Part shown: positions 35,793 through 44,321 of the stretch, one piece after another
Layout: every line of letters begins with the position of its first letter
Position numbering within the stretch: position 1 is the stretch's first letter
Source: Pseudomonas delhiensis
GTDB lineage: Bacteria; Pseudomonadota; Gammaproteobacteria; Pseudomonadales; Pseudomonadaceae
Reading direction: 5' to 3'
Length of the DNA stretch: 64,000 bases
Assembly (NCBI RefSeq): GCF_900187975.1
Contig: NZ_FZPC01000003.1
Coordinates: 124,001-188,000, forward strand
Position numbers and translations under genes: made by a program
Notes under the pieces: generated by a model
The model's input: only the letters and a program-made list of their open reading frames with translations
Told to the model about the DNA's origin: nothing
Database searches by the model: none

Positions 35793-37162
35793 GGCAGGTA
35801 GTCCATGTACATCTTGGCTTCCCATTCTGTGACCACGGAGCAGTAGCGCGCCCACTCGTCGGCCTTGAGGTCGCGGTACAGCTCGGCCATCGCCGGCGGC
35901 AGCGCGCCGCGCACCACGGCGTCTTCGTCGAAGGCCTGCACGGCCTCGCCTAAGGTCATCGGCATGCGCACGTTCTCGCGGGCGGCGGGGATGCTGTCGC
36001 TGTTGTCCGGCTCGCCCGGGTCGACGCGGTTGGCCAGGCCGTCGCGGATGCCGGCCAGCAGCAGGGTGTGCGACAGGTAGGGGTTCACGCTGGCGTCGGG
36101 CAGCTTGTATTCCAGGCGGCCGTTGGCCGACAGGCGCACGGTGCAGGTCTTGTTGTCCATGCCCCAGTTCAGGCGGTTGGGGGCGAACAGGCCGGCGTCC
36201 CAGAAACGCTTGTAGGAGTTCACCGTGGAGGCCATCACCAGCATCGAGCCGGGGGCGTGGGCCAGCAGCCCGCCCAGGGCGTGGCGGCCGGTCTCGGTCA
36301 GGTGCAGTTCGCGGCGGCCGGCTTCGGCCAGCACGTTCTGCTCGCCGCGCCAGAGGCTGAAGTTGTGGTGGCAGCCGCTGCCCATGCTGCCGGTGGTGGG
36401 CTTGGGCATGAAGCTGGCGCGCACGCCGAACTCGTTGGCCACCTGGCGGCAGATCAGGCGGTAGGTCACCAGGCGGTCGGCGGTGAGGTGGCAGTCGTCG
36501 AACATCCAGTTCAGCTCCAGCTGGCCCGGGTCCTCGTAGTCGCCCTCGATCATGTCCAGGCCCATGGCCCCGGCGTACTGCATCACGCGCTGGAAGATCG
36601 GCCGCATGGTCTCCAGGTTGCCCAGGTGGTAGGCCGGGCTGGCGCCGGGGCGCACCTTGACTTCCAGCTTGTCGCCGAACCAGGTCATCTCCGGCTCGCA
36701 GCCGGTCTTCAGGCTCAGCCCGGTGTCGGCGGTGAAGGCCTTGTGGCTGTCGATCAGCAGGCCGCGGGCGTCGGTGGCCAGCACCTGGCCGGCGACTTCC
36801 TGGCGGTGGTCGGGCTCGTACAGGCGGCAGAAGAAGCTGCCGATGGACTTGTCCCAGGGCAGCACGTTGAAGCTGCCCACGTCGGGGATGGCGGTGAATT
36901 CCGCGGCCTGGGCGCCGCCGCCCAGCAGCACGCCGGCGCGGGTGCTCTGCAGGTCGGAGAGCGCGGTGCGGTGGAACTGCACGCCCTTCTCCAGGTTGCG
37001 CAGCAGGTGCTTGGCCGGCACCACCTTGGCCAGCACGCGGCCGCTGAGGGTGACCACCTGGTAGTACAGGTACTCCACGCCGGCGTCGCGGATGCGCGCG
37101 GCGAGGTCCTGGGCGACGGCGGAGCTGGTGTTGTATTCCTTGTGTAGATCGAGCGCTGTCAT
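35789..37162 (-). CDS. Glutamine synthetase-family gamma-glutamylamide synthetase
   Basis: 457-residue GlnA-type enzyme that by context should ligate glutamate to an amine, as PuuA/PauA or IpuC do. The ATP-binding signature KPTTGSMGSGCHHNFS is intact, GCEPEMTWF holds metal-binding glutamates, and NRLNWGMDNKTCTVRL replaces the usual NRxxxDR/WGxDNR segment. It lacks the adenylylation tyrosine region of housekeeping GlnA. Start MTALDLHKEYN at 37162 after GAGGAGAA. It is followed by the solute-binding-like gene and preceded, 121 bp away, by the amidotransferase. Confidence 0.87.
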   Translation of the reverse strand: MTALDLHKEYNTSSAVAQDLAARIRDAGVEYLYYQVVTLSGRVLAKVVPAKHLLRNLEKGVQFHRTALSDLQSTRAGVLLGGGAQAAEFTAIPDVGSFNVLPWDKSIGSFFCRLYEPDHRQEVAGQVLATDARGLLIDSHKAFTADTGLSLKTGCEPEMTWFGDKLEVKVRPGASPAYHLGNLETMRPIFQRVMQYAGAMGLDMIEGDYEDPGQLELNWMFDDCHLTADRLVTYRLICRQVANEFGVRASFMPKPTTGSMGSGCHHNFSLWRGEQNVLAEAGRRELHLTETGRHALGGLLAHAPGSMLVMASTVNSYKRFWDAGLFAPNRLNWGMDNKTCTVRLSANGRLEYKLPDASVNPYLSHTLLLAGIRDGLANRVDPGEPDNSDSIPAARENVRMPMTLGEAVQAFDEDAVVRGALPPAMAELYRDLKADEWARYCSVVTEWEAKMYMDYLP

Positions 37163-37283
37163 TTCGGGGTTCTCCTCGGGCAGCGGCAGGCAAGGCACGC
37201 TGCGATGGCGGATGAATTTAAATTTGTAAACTGTGTTTATATGTTTTTAAGCGAAGAACGCGACCTCTCTGCCAGGTTCCGGG

Positions 37284-38006
37284 CTAGGGGATGAACGGGG
37301 AACAGACCGCTCGGGTGTGTTCGCGGAAGAAGGCGGCAGCCCAGCGGGCGACCTGCCGGTTGTCCGGGGTCAGCCGCTGCAGCGATTCCCAGGCCCGCGC
37401 GGTGACGTCCGCCGGCAGCAGGCCATTGCCGTAGCGGTCGAGCAGGGCGGCCAGGTAGTCCACGGTGAACTCCGGGTGGAACTGCACCGAGCGCGCCGGG
37501 AAGGCGTATTCCAGCACCCCGTGCGGGCAGTGCGCGGAGCCGCCGGCCACGCGCGCCTGTGGCGGCAGGCTGCTGACCTGGTCCTGGTGGAACACCAGGG
37601 TGGCGGCATCCTCCAGGCCTTCGGCGGCATAGCGGTAGGCCTGGGCGCCGACGCCCCAGCCGACCTCGGCGCGGGTGGTGCGGCCCTCGTAGGCGTCGGC
37701 CATGATCTGGTGCCCGAAGCAGATGCCGAACACCGGCCGGCGCAGGCTGCGCAGGCGCCGCAACAGGGCCACCAGCCGCAGCATCCAGGGGCTGTGCTCG
37801 TAGCAGCTGTGGCGCGAGCCGGTCAGCAGGTAGCCGTCGAAGGCCGTGGCCTCGGGCAGGGCCTCGCCGCGCACCGCCGAGACATAGGTGAAGTCCGCTT
37901 CGGGCAGCGCCGGGGCCAGCCAGCTTTCGATCATCGCCGGGTAGCTGCCGAAGCTGTCCTGCAGTTCCTCGGGGACCAGGCCGTTTTCGATGATGCACAG
38001 GCGCAT
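37284..38006 (-). CDS. Class I glutamine amidotransferase-like hydrolase 1
   Basis: 240-residue GATase domain protein. The nucleophile elbow GICFGHQ places Cys at 96; His177 and Glu179 in FHPEF complete the triad. With a synthetase and aldehyde dehydrogenase nearby, it probably cleaves a gamma-glutamyl bond, as PuuD does, although it is of the GMP-synthase-like class I fold. It starts 10 bp after the flavodoxin gene with GAGGAG upstream, so it belongs to the P450 operon. Confidence 0.87.
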   Translation of the reverse strand: MRLCIIENGLVPEELQDSFGSYPAMIESWLAPALPEADFTYVSAVRGEALPEATAFDGYLLTGSRHSCYEHSPWMLRLVALLRRLRSLRRPVFGICFGHQIMADAYEGRTTRAEVGWGVGAQAYRYAAEGLEDAATLVFHQDQVSSLPPQARVAGGSAHCPHGVLEYAFPARSVQFHPEFTVDYLAALLDRYGNGLLPADVTARAWESLQRLTPDNRQVARWAAAFFREHTRAVCSPFIP

Positions 38007-38016
38007 GGCGTTCTCC

Positions 38017-38457
38017 TCAGATCTGCCCGAGCAGGGTCTTGGCCCAGGCCAGGGCGGCGTCGCCGGGCAGCTCGCCGCTGGAGGCGTCGTGCTGGCCGTG
38101 CTCGCCCACCGCCGTGGCGCCCAGCTCCACCAGGGTGTCGGCGATGATCCGGCTGCCGCGGTTGAAGGTCTCGTAGAAGCTGTCGCCCAGGCCGAAGGTG
38201 GCGAAGCGCAGGCCCGCCAGGTCCGGGCGCCGGGCCTGCAGCGCGGCGTGGAAGGGCTGGGCGCTGTTGGGCAGCTCGCCGTCGCCGTAGGTGGAGCAGA
38301 CGATGACGTGGAAGTCGCCGGCATCCAGCTCGGCCGGGTCGAAGGCGGCCATGTCGCGGACCTGGGTGGCGTAGTCGGCGCCCAGGGCGTCGGCGAGGTC
38401 GTCGGCGACCATCTCGGCGTTGCCGGTCTCGGTGCCGAAGAGGATGAGGATGTTCAT
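38017..38457 (-). CDS. Flavodoxin (cindoxin-like P450 redox partner)
   Basis: 146-residue FMN-binding flavodoxin. The phosphate loop TETGNAE (9-15) and the STYGDGELP and FGLGDSFYETFNRG loops are present. ATG 38457 overlaps the reductase stop (ATGA). A flavodoxin rather than a ferredoxin next to a P450 and its reductase recalls the P450cin system. It should shuttle electrons from the FAD reductase to the P450. Confidence 0.9.
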   Translation of the reverse strand: MNILILFGTETGNAEMVADDLADALGADYATQVRDMAAFDPAELDAGDFHVIVCSTYGDGELPNSAQPFHAALQARRPDLAGLRFATFGLGDSFYETFNRGSRIIADTLVELGATAVGEHGQHDASSGELPGDAALAWAKTLLGQI

Positions 38458-39734
38458 GCGGGGTTCTCCTGGGGGCTGCGGGCGATGGCGAGCATGCCGG
38501 CGCGGTCGGTGATCTTGCGGCGCACGCGGCCGTCGGCGGCGGCCCGGGTCTCGGCGTGGTCGATGCGCTGCCACTGGGCGTAGCCGACGCCGCGCTCGCG
38601 CAGCCCGGCGGGCAGGGCGGCGAGGCCGGGGCGGCCGGCGCGCGGTGCGGCCTGCTGGTCGGCGAACATGGCTTCGGCGACGAGGCGGGCGTCCTGGCGG
38701 TTCTCCGGGATGGTCCCGCGCGGGCCGCGGCGCAGCCAGCCGACGCAGTAGAGGCTTTCGTCCAGGCGGCCGCGCTCGAGGTCGGCGCTGGCGCCCAGCA
38801 GGGCATCGCGGTGCAGCAGGCCATCGGCCGCTTCCTCGAAGCCGATGGCGCTGACCAGGCTGTCCACTTCCAGGCGCAGCTCGCGGCCGTCGGCGTGGCG
38901 CAGCTGCAGGGCCTCGATGCGCCCGCTGCCGTCGATGGCCCGGGGTGTCCAGCCGAAGCGGAACACCAGTTCGCGGCCCGTTGCCGGCTGCGCCTGTGCG
39001 GCCAGCGCGCGCAGCACGTCCAGGCGCGCCTGCCCGGCGGCGTCGGCACTTGGGCAGGGCTCCGGCGGCAGGTCCTCGATGCGGATGCGCACCCCGGCCA
39101 GCTTGCCCAGTTCGCGCAGCATCACCGGGTCGAAGCGGGCCTGGTCGGCCGGCGAGCGGCCGACGATGTCGATGCGCTCCACGCCTTCGGCCAGCAGCGC
39201 CTGCAGCGGGGCGTCGGCGATGTCGGAGCCGGCGAAGTCCTCGGCCGACTTGGCCAGCAGGCGCAGCACGTCGATGGCCACGTTGCCGTTGCCGACGATG
39301 GCCACGCGGCGGCCGAACGCCGGGGCGAAGCCCTGTTCGTCCGGGTGGCCGTTGAACAGGCGGGTGACGCGGCCGGAGCCGTAGACGCCAGCCAGCCCGT
39401 CGCCGGGGATGCCCAGGCGGCGGTCGCCGTAGAGGCCGGTGGCGAGCACCACCAGGTCGAAGGCTTCTCGCAGTTGCTCCAGCGACAGGTCGCGGCCCAC
39501 TTCCAGGTTGCCGAGGAAGGCCACGCCCTCGCGCTCGAACAGCCGCTCGAACTGCCGGCACACCGCCTTGGTGCCCTGGTGGTCCGGCGCCACGCCGTAG
39601 CGCACCAGGCCGAAGGGCGCGGGCAGGCGCTCGACCAGCACGATCTGCGCGTCCGCCCAGTGCTTGCGCAGGGCCTGGGCCAGGTAGCAGGCCGAGGGCC
39701 CGCTGCCGACGATGGCGACGCTGGGCGCGTTCAT
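38454..39734 (-). CDS. FAD/NADPH reductase (adrenodoxin reductase/FprA type)
   Basis: 426-residue flavoprotein. FAD motif VAIVGSGPSACYLA at the N-terminus, RYGVAPDHQGTK (substrate and FAD contact) near 47-58, NADP motif VAIVGNGNVAIDV around 147-159, and GWLRRGPRGTIPENR near the C-terminus are all characteristic of adrenodoxin-reductase-like enzymes. It starts inside the P450 stop codon (ATGA overlap) and its own stop overlaps the flavodoxin start. Function: NADPH to flavodoxin electron transfer for the P450. Confidence 0.9.
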   Translation of the reverse strand: MNAPSVAIVGSGPSACYLAQALRKHWADAQIVLVERLPAPFGLVRYGVAPDHQGTKAVCRQFERLFEREGVAFLGNLEVGRDLSLEQLREAFDLVVLATGLYGDRRLGIPGDGLAGVYGSGRVTRLFNGHPDEQGFAPAFGRRVAIVGNGNVAIDVLRLLAKSAEDFAGSDIADAPLQALLAEGVERIDIVGRSPADQARFDPVMLRELGKLAGVRIRIEDLPPEPCPSADAAGQARLDVLRALAAQAQPATGRELVFRFGWTPRAIDGSGRIEALQLRHADGRELRLEVDSLVSAIGFEEAADGLLHRDALLGASADLERGRLDESLYCVGWLRRGPRGTIPENRQDARLVAEAMFADQQAAPRAGRPGLAALPAGLRERGVGYAQWQRIDHAETRAAADGRVRRKITDRAGMLAIARSPQENPA

Positions 39735-40951
39735 TCGCCGCGCACCGCGTCGAAGCGGATCGGCAGGCGGGTGGCGCCGGTGTTGCCGCTGTCCGGCAGC
39801 CATTCGGCCTCGCCGTTGGGCGCCGGGTTCCTCAGGTGCTGGGCGAGCAGGGCCAGGGCCGCGGTCATGTCGCCGCGGGCGATGAAGTGGCCGATGCAGT
39901 GGTGCGCGCCGGCGCCGAAGCCGAAGTGCGGCAGGCGCTTGGCGGTGATGTCGAAGCTGGCGTCCTCGAAGGCATGCGGGTCGCTGCCGGCGGACTGGCT
40001 GAACAGGTGCAGGGTGGTGCCCTTGGCGATGTGCAGGCCCTGGTACTCGAAGTCCTCCAGCGCCTCGCGGGTGACCCAGGTGACGGTCGGGCGCACGCGC
40101 ATCACTTCTTCCACTGCGGCGCGGGCCAGCTCGGGGTCGTTGCCCAGCAGCTCCCATTGCGCGGGGTGCTGCAGGAAGGTGTCCATGGCCAGGCTGAGCT
40201 GGTTGCGGGTGGTGTCGATGCCGCCGAAGATCGCCAGGACGATCATGTCGTACAGCTCCTGGTCGCTGAGGGCGTTCTTGTCCTCTTCGTTGGCGCGCAC
40301 CAGGCTGCTGAGGAAGTCCTCGCCCAGGCCGTTGCGCTTGAGCGCCTCCACCGCCTGGCGGGCATAGCCGAAGAGCTTGTCGGTGGCGGCGTTGATGCGC
40401 GCTTCGTCGCGCTTGAAGGTCACGCCCAGGGCCAGGCCCATCTCCACCGCCAGCTCGGCCAGGCCCTTCCACTCGCTGACCGGCAGGCCGAGCAGCAGGC
40501 AGATCACCTGGGTGGCGTAGGGTTCGGCGAACTCGCTGACGAACTCGCACTCGCCGCGCCCTTCGAACCGGGCGATCAGGTCGCCGGCCAGGCGCTGGAA
40601 GTCCGGCATCATCTGCTTCACCAGCTTGGGCGCGAAGGCCGGGTTGGCCAGGCGGCGCAGGCGCGAATGGTCGGCGCCTTCCTTGCTCAGCAGCATGCGC
40701 ATCCACCAGTCGGCGAAACTGCCGCTGGCGTTGTTGTGCGCGGGCCAGGCGTAGCTGCCCTGGCGCAGGCGCTGGTCGCGCAGCAGCTTGTTCACCTCGT
40801 CGTAGCGCAGCACGGCGATGCCGTAGGGCGTGCGGGCGAACCAGCTCTTCTCGCGGGCCTCCATCACCGCCCGGGAGCGGATGGAAAAGGCCGGGTCGCT
40901 GACATCCAGGTAGGGCGCGTCATCGAGGCGGGTAGGGGCGCTGGTGGTCAT
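39731..40951 (-). CDS. Cytochrome P450
   Basis: 406-residue soluble bacterial P450. Heme-ligand Cys352 sits in FGFGAGAHHCIGH, where an extra residue lengthens the usual FGxGxHxC spacing. The I-helix oxygen-binding motif is GGIDTT (243-248) and the K-helix ExxR is E282/R285. GGAGGTG lies six bases before ATG 40951. It heads a four-gene operon with reductase, flavodoxin and amidotransferase. In this amine-processing context it probably hydroxylates or N-dealkylates the amine or its glutamyl conjugate; the substrate is unknown. Confidence 0.93.
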   Translation of the reverse strand: MTTSAPTRLDDAPYLDVSDPAFSIRSRAVMEAREKSWFARTPYGIAVLRYDEVNKLLRDQRLRQGSYAWPAHNNASGSFADWWMRMLLSKEGADHSRLRRLANPAFAPKLVKQMMPDFQRLAGDLIARFEGRGECEFVSEFAEPYATQVICLLLGLPVSEWKGLAELAVEMGLALGVTFKRDEARINAATDKLFGYARQAVEALKRNGLGEDFLSSLVRANEEDKNALSDQELYDMIVLAIFGGIDTTRNQLSLAMDTFLQHPAQWELLGNDPELARAAVEEVMRVRPTVTWVTREALEDFEYQGLHIAKGTTLHLFSQSAGSDPHAFEDASFDITAKRLPHFGFGAGAHHCIGHFIARGDMTAALALLAQHLRNPAPNGEAEWLPDSGNTGATRLPIRFDAVRGE

Positions 40952-41073
40952 TCGGACACCTCCGTTCTGGCGCTTGCCGCCAGTGGGCGGTGCGCTGTTG
41001 TTGTGATGGGCGAGGCCGGGCGGCGCCGCCATCCGCCGTCGGTGGGCGGCGGGGGATGGATTTGAATTTAAAA

Positions 41074-41085
41074 TATGGTTTCATA
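41074..41085. promoter_or_regulatory. Candidate operator in the P450/amidotransferase divergent promoter
   Basis: TATGGTTTCATA is a TATG-N4-CATA palindrome in the AT-rich part of the intergenic region shared by the P450 operon and the second amidotransferase gene. Nearly the same sequence lies upstream of the aldehyde dehydrogenase gene. Confidence 0.5.
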
Positions 41086-41235
41086 GTTTTCAACAGGCTT
41101 TTTTCGCCTTTCCGTTGTCTTTTGAGTGGGCCTTGGCTGCTCGCGAAAGCGAGAGTCCAGGTTTCATGCGGGCTTCAGCGCTGCGGATGGGTGAAATAAA
41201 AAATCTGTTTTGGAATCTTTTAAGGAGGAAACACC

Positions 41236-41916
41236 ATGAAACCATCCCGTGCCATCGCCGTGCTGCACGACGCCGCCGACGTCGCCGGCTGCCTGCCGGA
41301 GCTGTTCGCCGAGCAGGGCATCGACCTGGAGCTGCGCTGCGTGGAGGACTTCCTGCCGCCGCCGGACAGCCTGGAACTGCTGCTGGTGCTGGGCAGCCCC
41401 GAGTCGGCCTACGACCATCGCGTGCCCTGGCTGGGTGGCGAGCTGGCCTGGCTGAAGGCCGTGCAGGCCCATGGCGTGCCGACCCTGGGCATCTGCTTCG
41501 GCAGCCAGCTGCTGGCCCGCGCCCTGGGCGGCGAGGTGTACCGCAACCGCCAGGCCGAGATCGGCTGGACGCCCATCGAGACCGCGCCGGCGGACCAGGC
41601 CCTGCGCGGCCCCTGGCTGAACTTCCATTTCGACGCCTTCACCCCGCCGCCGGGCGCCACCCTGGTGGGCAGCACCGAGCTGGCGGCCCAGGCCTACCGC
41701 CACGGCCGCAGCCTGGGCGTGCAGTTCCACCCGGAGATCGACACGGCGATGTTCGACACCTGGATCGCCTACTGGCGGCGCAGCGAGGAAGGCCGGCGCT
41801 TCATGGCCGAGGCAGGCGACCTGCCGGAACGGATCCGCGCGGAGATCGCCGAGCGGGAGGGGGTGAACAAGGCGAATTGCCGGGCGTTGCTGGGGGATTT
41901 TCTTGGGCGGTTGTGA
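41236..41916 (+). CDS. Class I glutamine amidotransferase-like hydrolase 2
   Basis: 226-residue GATase-fold protein, divergent from the P450 operon. Nucleophile Cys87 in GICFGSQ and the His165/Glu167 pair in FHPEI complete the triad. It is clearly different in sequence from the 37284-38006 protein, so two hydrolases of this class serve the cluster. An AAGGAGGA sequence lies before ATG 41236. It may hydrolyse the gamma-glutamyl product or act on a different intermediate. Confidence 0.88.
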   Translation: MKPSRAIAVLHDAADVAGCLPELFAEQGIDLELRCVEDFLPPPDSLELLLVLGSPESAYDHRVPWLGGELAWLKAVQAHGVPTLGICFGSQLLARALGGEVYRNRQAEIGWTPIETAPADQALRGPWLNFHFDAFTPPPGATLVGSTELAAQAYRHGRSLGVQFHPEIDTAMFDTWIAYWRRSEEGRRFMAEAGDLPERIRAEIAEREGVNKANCRALLGDFLGRL

Positions 41917-42596
41917 TTGGGGTGCTTGGTGCTTGTTGTAGGAGCGAGCTTGCTCGCGAAGGGCGTTTGCCGGCGGCTGCGGTGTATGGGCCTGGCCCCG
42001 CTCCCCCTCCCTGACCCTCCCCCGCAAGCGGGAGAGGGGACCGTTGGGCAGAACGGGTGGTTGTGGAGTCAGCCGGGCGTCCTGTTCGCGAGCAAGCTCG
42101 CTCCTACGAGAGCGGGAGCGGGCAGGATGACTGCTTGGCCTCGCTTCACGCCGAACGGCCCCCTCTCCCTTCAGGGAGAGGGCTGGGGAGAGGGTGACGG
42201 ACTCCGACGACACTCCGGAGCATGGCTTGACTCCGCTCCCCCTCCCTAACCCTCCCCCGCAAGCGGGAGAGGGGACCATTGGGCAGAACGGGTGGTTGTG
42301 GAGTCAGCCGGGTGTCCTGTTCGCGAGCAAGCTCGCTCCTACGAGAGCGGGAGCGGGCAGGATGACTGCTTGGCCTCGCTTCACGCCGAACGGCCCCCTC
42401 TCCCTTCAGGGAGAGGGCTGGGGAGAGGGTGACGGACTCCGACGACACTCCGGAGCATGGCTTGACTCCGCTCCCCCTCCCTGACCCTCCCCCGCAAGCG
42501 GGAGAGGGGACCATTGGGCAGAACGGGTGGTTGTGGAGTCAGCCGGGCGTCCTGTTCGCAAGCTCGCTCCTACGAAAGACGCCGGCGCGGGGACAG
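41917..42596. repeat. REP region with 235-bp tandem repeat, about 2.5 copies
   Basis: 680 bp without a gene. After an initial GTAGGAGCGAGCTTGCTCGCG unit (about 41939-41960), a 235-bp unit is repeated: 42001-42235, 42236-42470, and a partial third from 42471 to about 42575. Each unit contains a CTCCCCCGCAAGCGGGAGAG-type hairpin, a GCGAGCAAGCTCGCTCCTAC unit and a CTCTCCCTTCAGGGAGAG hairpin. Copies 1 and 2 differ at only three positions that I can find. The third lacks four bases in its REP core. Confidence 0.9.
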
Positions 42597-44090
42597 TCAG
42601 AGCTTGATCCAGGTCGCCTTCAGCTCGGTGTACTTGTCGAACGCATGCAGCGACTTGTCGCGGCCGTTGCCCGACTGCTTGAAGCCGCCGAAGGGCGCGG
42701 TCATGTCGCCGCCGTCGTACTGGTTGATCCACACGCTGCCGGCGCGCAGGGCGCGGGCGGTCTGGTGGGCCTTGGAGATGTCGCGGGTCCACACTGCCGC
42801 GCCCAGGCCGTACTGGGTGTCGTTGGCGATGCGGATGGCTTGCTCGGCGCCTTCGAACTCGATCACCGAGAGCACCGGGCCGAAGATTTCCTCGCGGGCG
42901 ATCTTCATGGCGTTGCTCACGCCGTCGAACAGCGTCGGCTCCACGTAGGTGCCGCCGGTTTCCTCCAGCACGCGCTGGCCGCCGGTGAGCAGGCGGGCGC
43001 CCTCGGCCTTGCCGGCCTCGATGTAGCCCAGCACCTGCTCCAGCTGGCGGCCGTCCACCAGGGCGCCGACGTTGGTCTGCGGGTCCAGCGGGTGGCCGGC
43101 CTTCCAGCCCTTCAGGGCCTCCACCACCAGGGGCACGAACTGCGCCTTGATGGACTTCTCCACCAGCAGGCGCGAGCCCGCGGTGCACACCTCGCCCTGG
43201 TTGAAGGCGATGGCCGCGGCGGCGGCTTCGGCGGCGGCCTGCAGGTCCGGGGCGTCGGCGAAGACGATGTTCGGGCTCTTGCCGCCGGCCTCCAGCCACA
43301 CGCGCTTCATGTTCGACTCGCCGGCGTAGACCAGCAGTTGCTTGGCGATCCTGGTCGAGCCGGTGAACACCACGGTATCCACGTCCATATGCAGCGCCAG
43401 GGCCTTGCCCACGGTGTGGCCGTAGCCCGGCAGCACGTTGAGCACGCCCCTGGGCAGGCCGGCGTCCAGCGCCAGCTGGGCGATGCGGATGGCGGTCAGC
43501 GGCGAGCGCTCGGAGGGCTTGAGGATCACCGAGTTGCCGGTGGCCAGGGCCGGGCCGAGTTTCCAGCTGGCCATCATCAGCGGGAAGTTCCACGGCACGA
43601 TGGCGGCGACCACGCCCACCGCCTCGCGGGTGACCAGGCCCAGTTGGTCGCGGGGGGTGGCGGCGACCTCGTCGTAGACCTTGTCGATGGCCTCGCCGCT
43701 CCAGCGGATGCTGTCCACCGCGCCGGGCAGGTCGACGTTCAGCGAGTCGCCGATGGGCTTGCCCATGTCCAGGGTTTCCAGCAGCGCCAGTTCCTCGGCG
43801 TGCGCTTCCAGCAGCTCGGCGAAGCGCACCAGCACGGCCTTGCGCGCGGCCGGCGCCTGCTGCGACCACGCGCCGGATTCGAAGGCGGCGCGGGCGCTCT
43901 GCACGGCGCGCTCGGCGTCGGCGGCGTCGCAGCTGGCGACCTTGGCCAGCAGGCGCCCGTCCACCGGGCTGATGCAGTCGAAGGTGGCGCCGTCGGCGGC
44001 GTCGAGGTACTGGCCGTCGATGAAGGCGCGGCCTTCGATGCGCAGTTGGCTGGCGCGGGCTTCCCAGTCGGCTCGGGTCGCTTGGGTCAT
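42597..44090 (-). CDS. Aldehyde dehydrogenase (PuuC/KauB-like)
   Basis: 497-residue NAD(P)-dependent aldehyde dehydrogenase. The general base is in WLEAGGKSPN, the catalytic Cys in NQGEVCTAGSR, and the cofactor loop reads FTGSTRIAKQL. Closest in character to gamma-glutamyl-gamma-aminobutyraldehyde dehydrogenases (PuuC). It should oxidise the aldehyde released or formed after amine oxidation in the neighbouring pathway. Start MTQATRADWE at 44090 with AGGAGCAA upstream. Its 3' end abuts the tandem repeats. Confidence 0.9.
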   Translation of the reverse strand: MTQATRADWEARASQLRIEGRAFIDGQYLDAADGATFDCISPVDGRLLAKVASCDAADAERAVQSARAAFESGAWSQQAPAARKAVLVRFAELLEAHAEELALLETLDMGKPIGDSLNVDLPGAVDSIRWSGEAIDKVYDEVAATPRDQLGLVTREAVGVVAAIVPWNFPLMMASWKLGPALATGNSVILKPSERSPLTAIRIAQLALDAGLPRGVLNVLPGYGHTVGKALALHMDVDTVVFTGSTRIAKQLLVYAGESNMKRVWLEAGGKSPNIVFADAPDLQAAAEAAAAAIAFNQGEVCTAGSRLLVEKSIKAQFVPLVVEALKGWKAGHPLDPQTNVGALVDGRQLEQVLGYIEAGKAEGARLLTGGQRVLEETGGTYVEPTLFDGVSNAMKIAREEIFGPVLSVIEFEGAEQAIRIANDTQYGLGAAVWTRDISKAHQTARALRAGSVWINQYDGGDMTAPFGGFKQSGNGRDKSLHAFDKYTELKATWIKL

Positions 44091-44156
44091 GGCTTGGTTG
44101 CTCCTGCTCGTTGTTGTGGTGTGGGTGGCCGCCGGGTGGGCGAGCCGAATAATACA

Positions 44157-44169
44157 TATGAGACCATAT
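44157..44169. promoter_or_regulatory. Candidate operator upstream of the aldehyde dehydrogenase gene
   Basis: TATGAGACCATAT (minus strand ATATGGTCTCATA) matches the P450-promoter motif ATATGGTTTCATA at 12 of 13 positions. Both are TATG-N4-CATA palindromes. Confidence 0.5.
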
Positions 44170-44321
44170 CTTAAGCGCTCGCCAGTGCCAATGGTCGCCT
44201 GCGACTCGCTGCCGGCCAGCTGCCTGTGGACCGGCCCGGCGTGAGGCCCGACGCCGCGGAAGGTGCCAAAGCCGTCGTGGGCGGCTAGGCTAGTGCCCTC
44301 CAAGCGATCTCTGGAAACGAC

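Noticed and set aside
41917-42596. CRISPR-like array
   Set aside because: The 235-bp period and internally palindromic REP content are unlike CRISPR repeats and spacers, and no cas genes are near.
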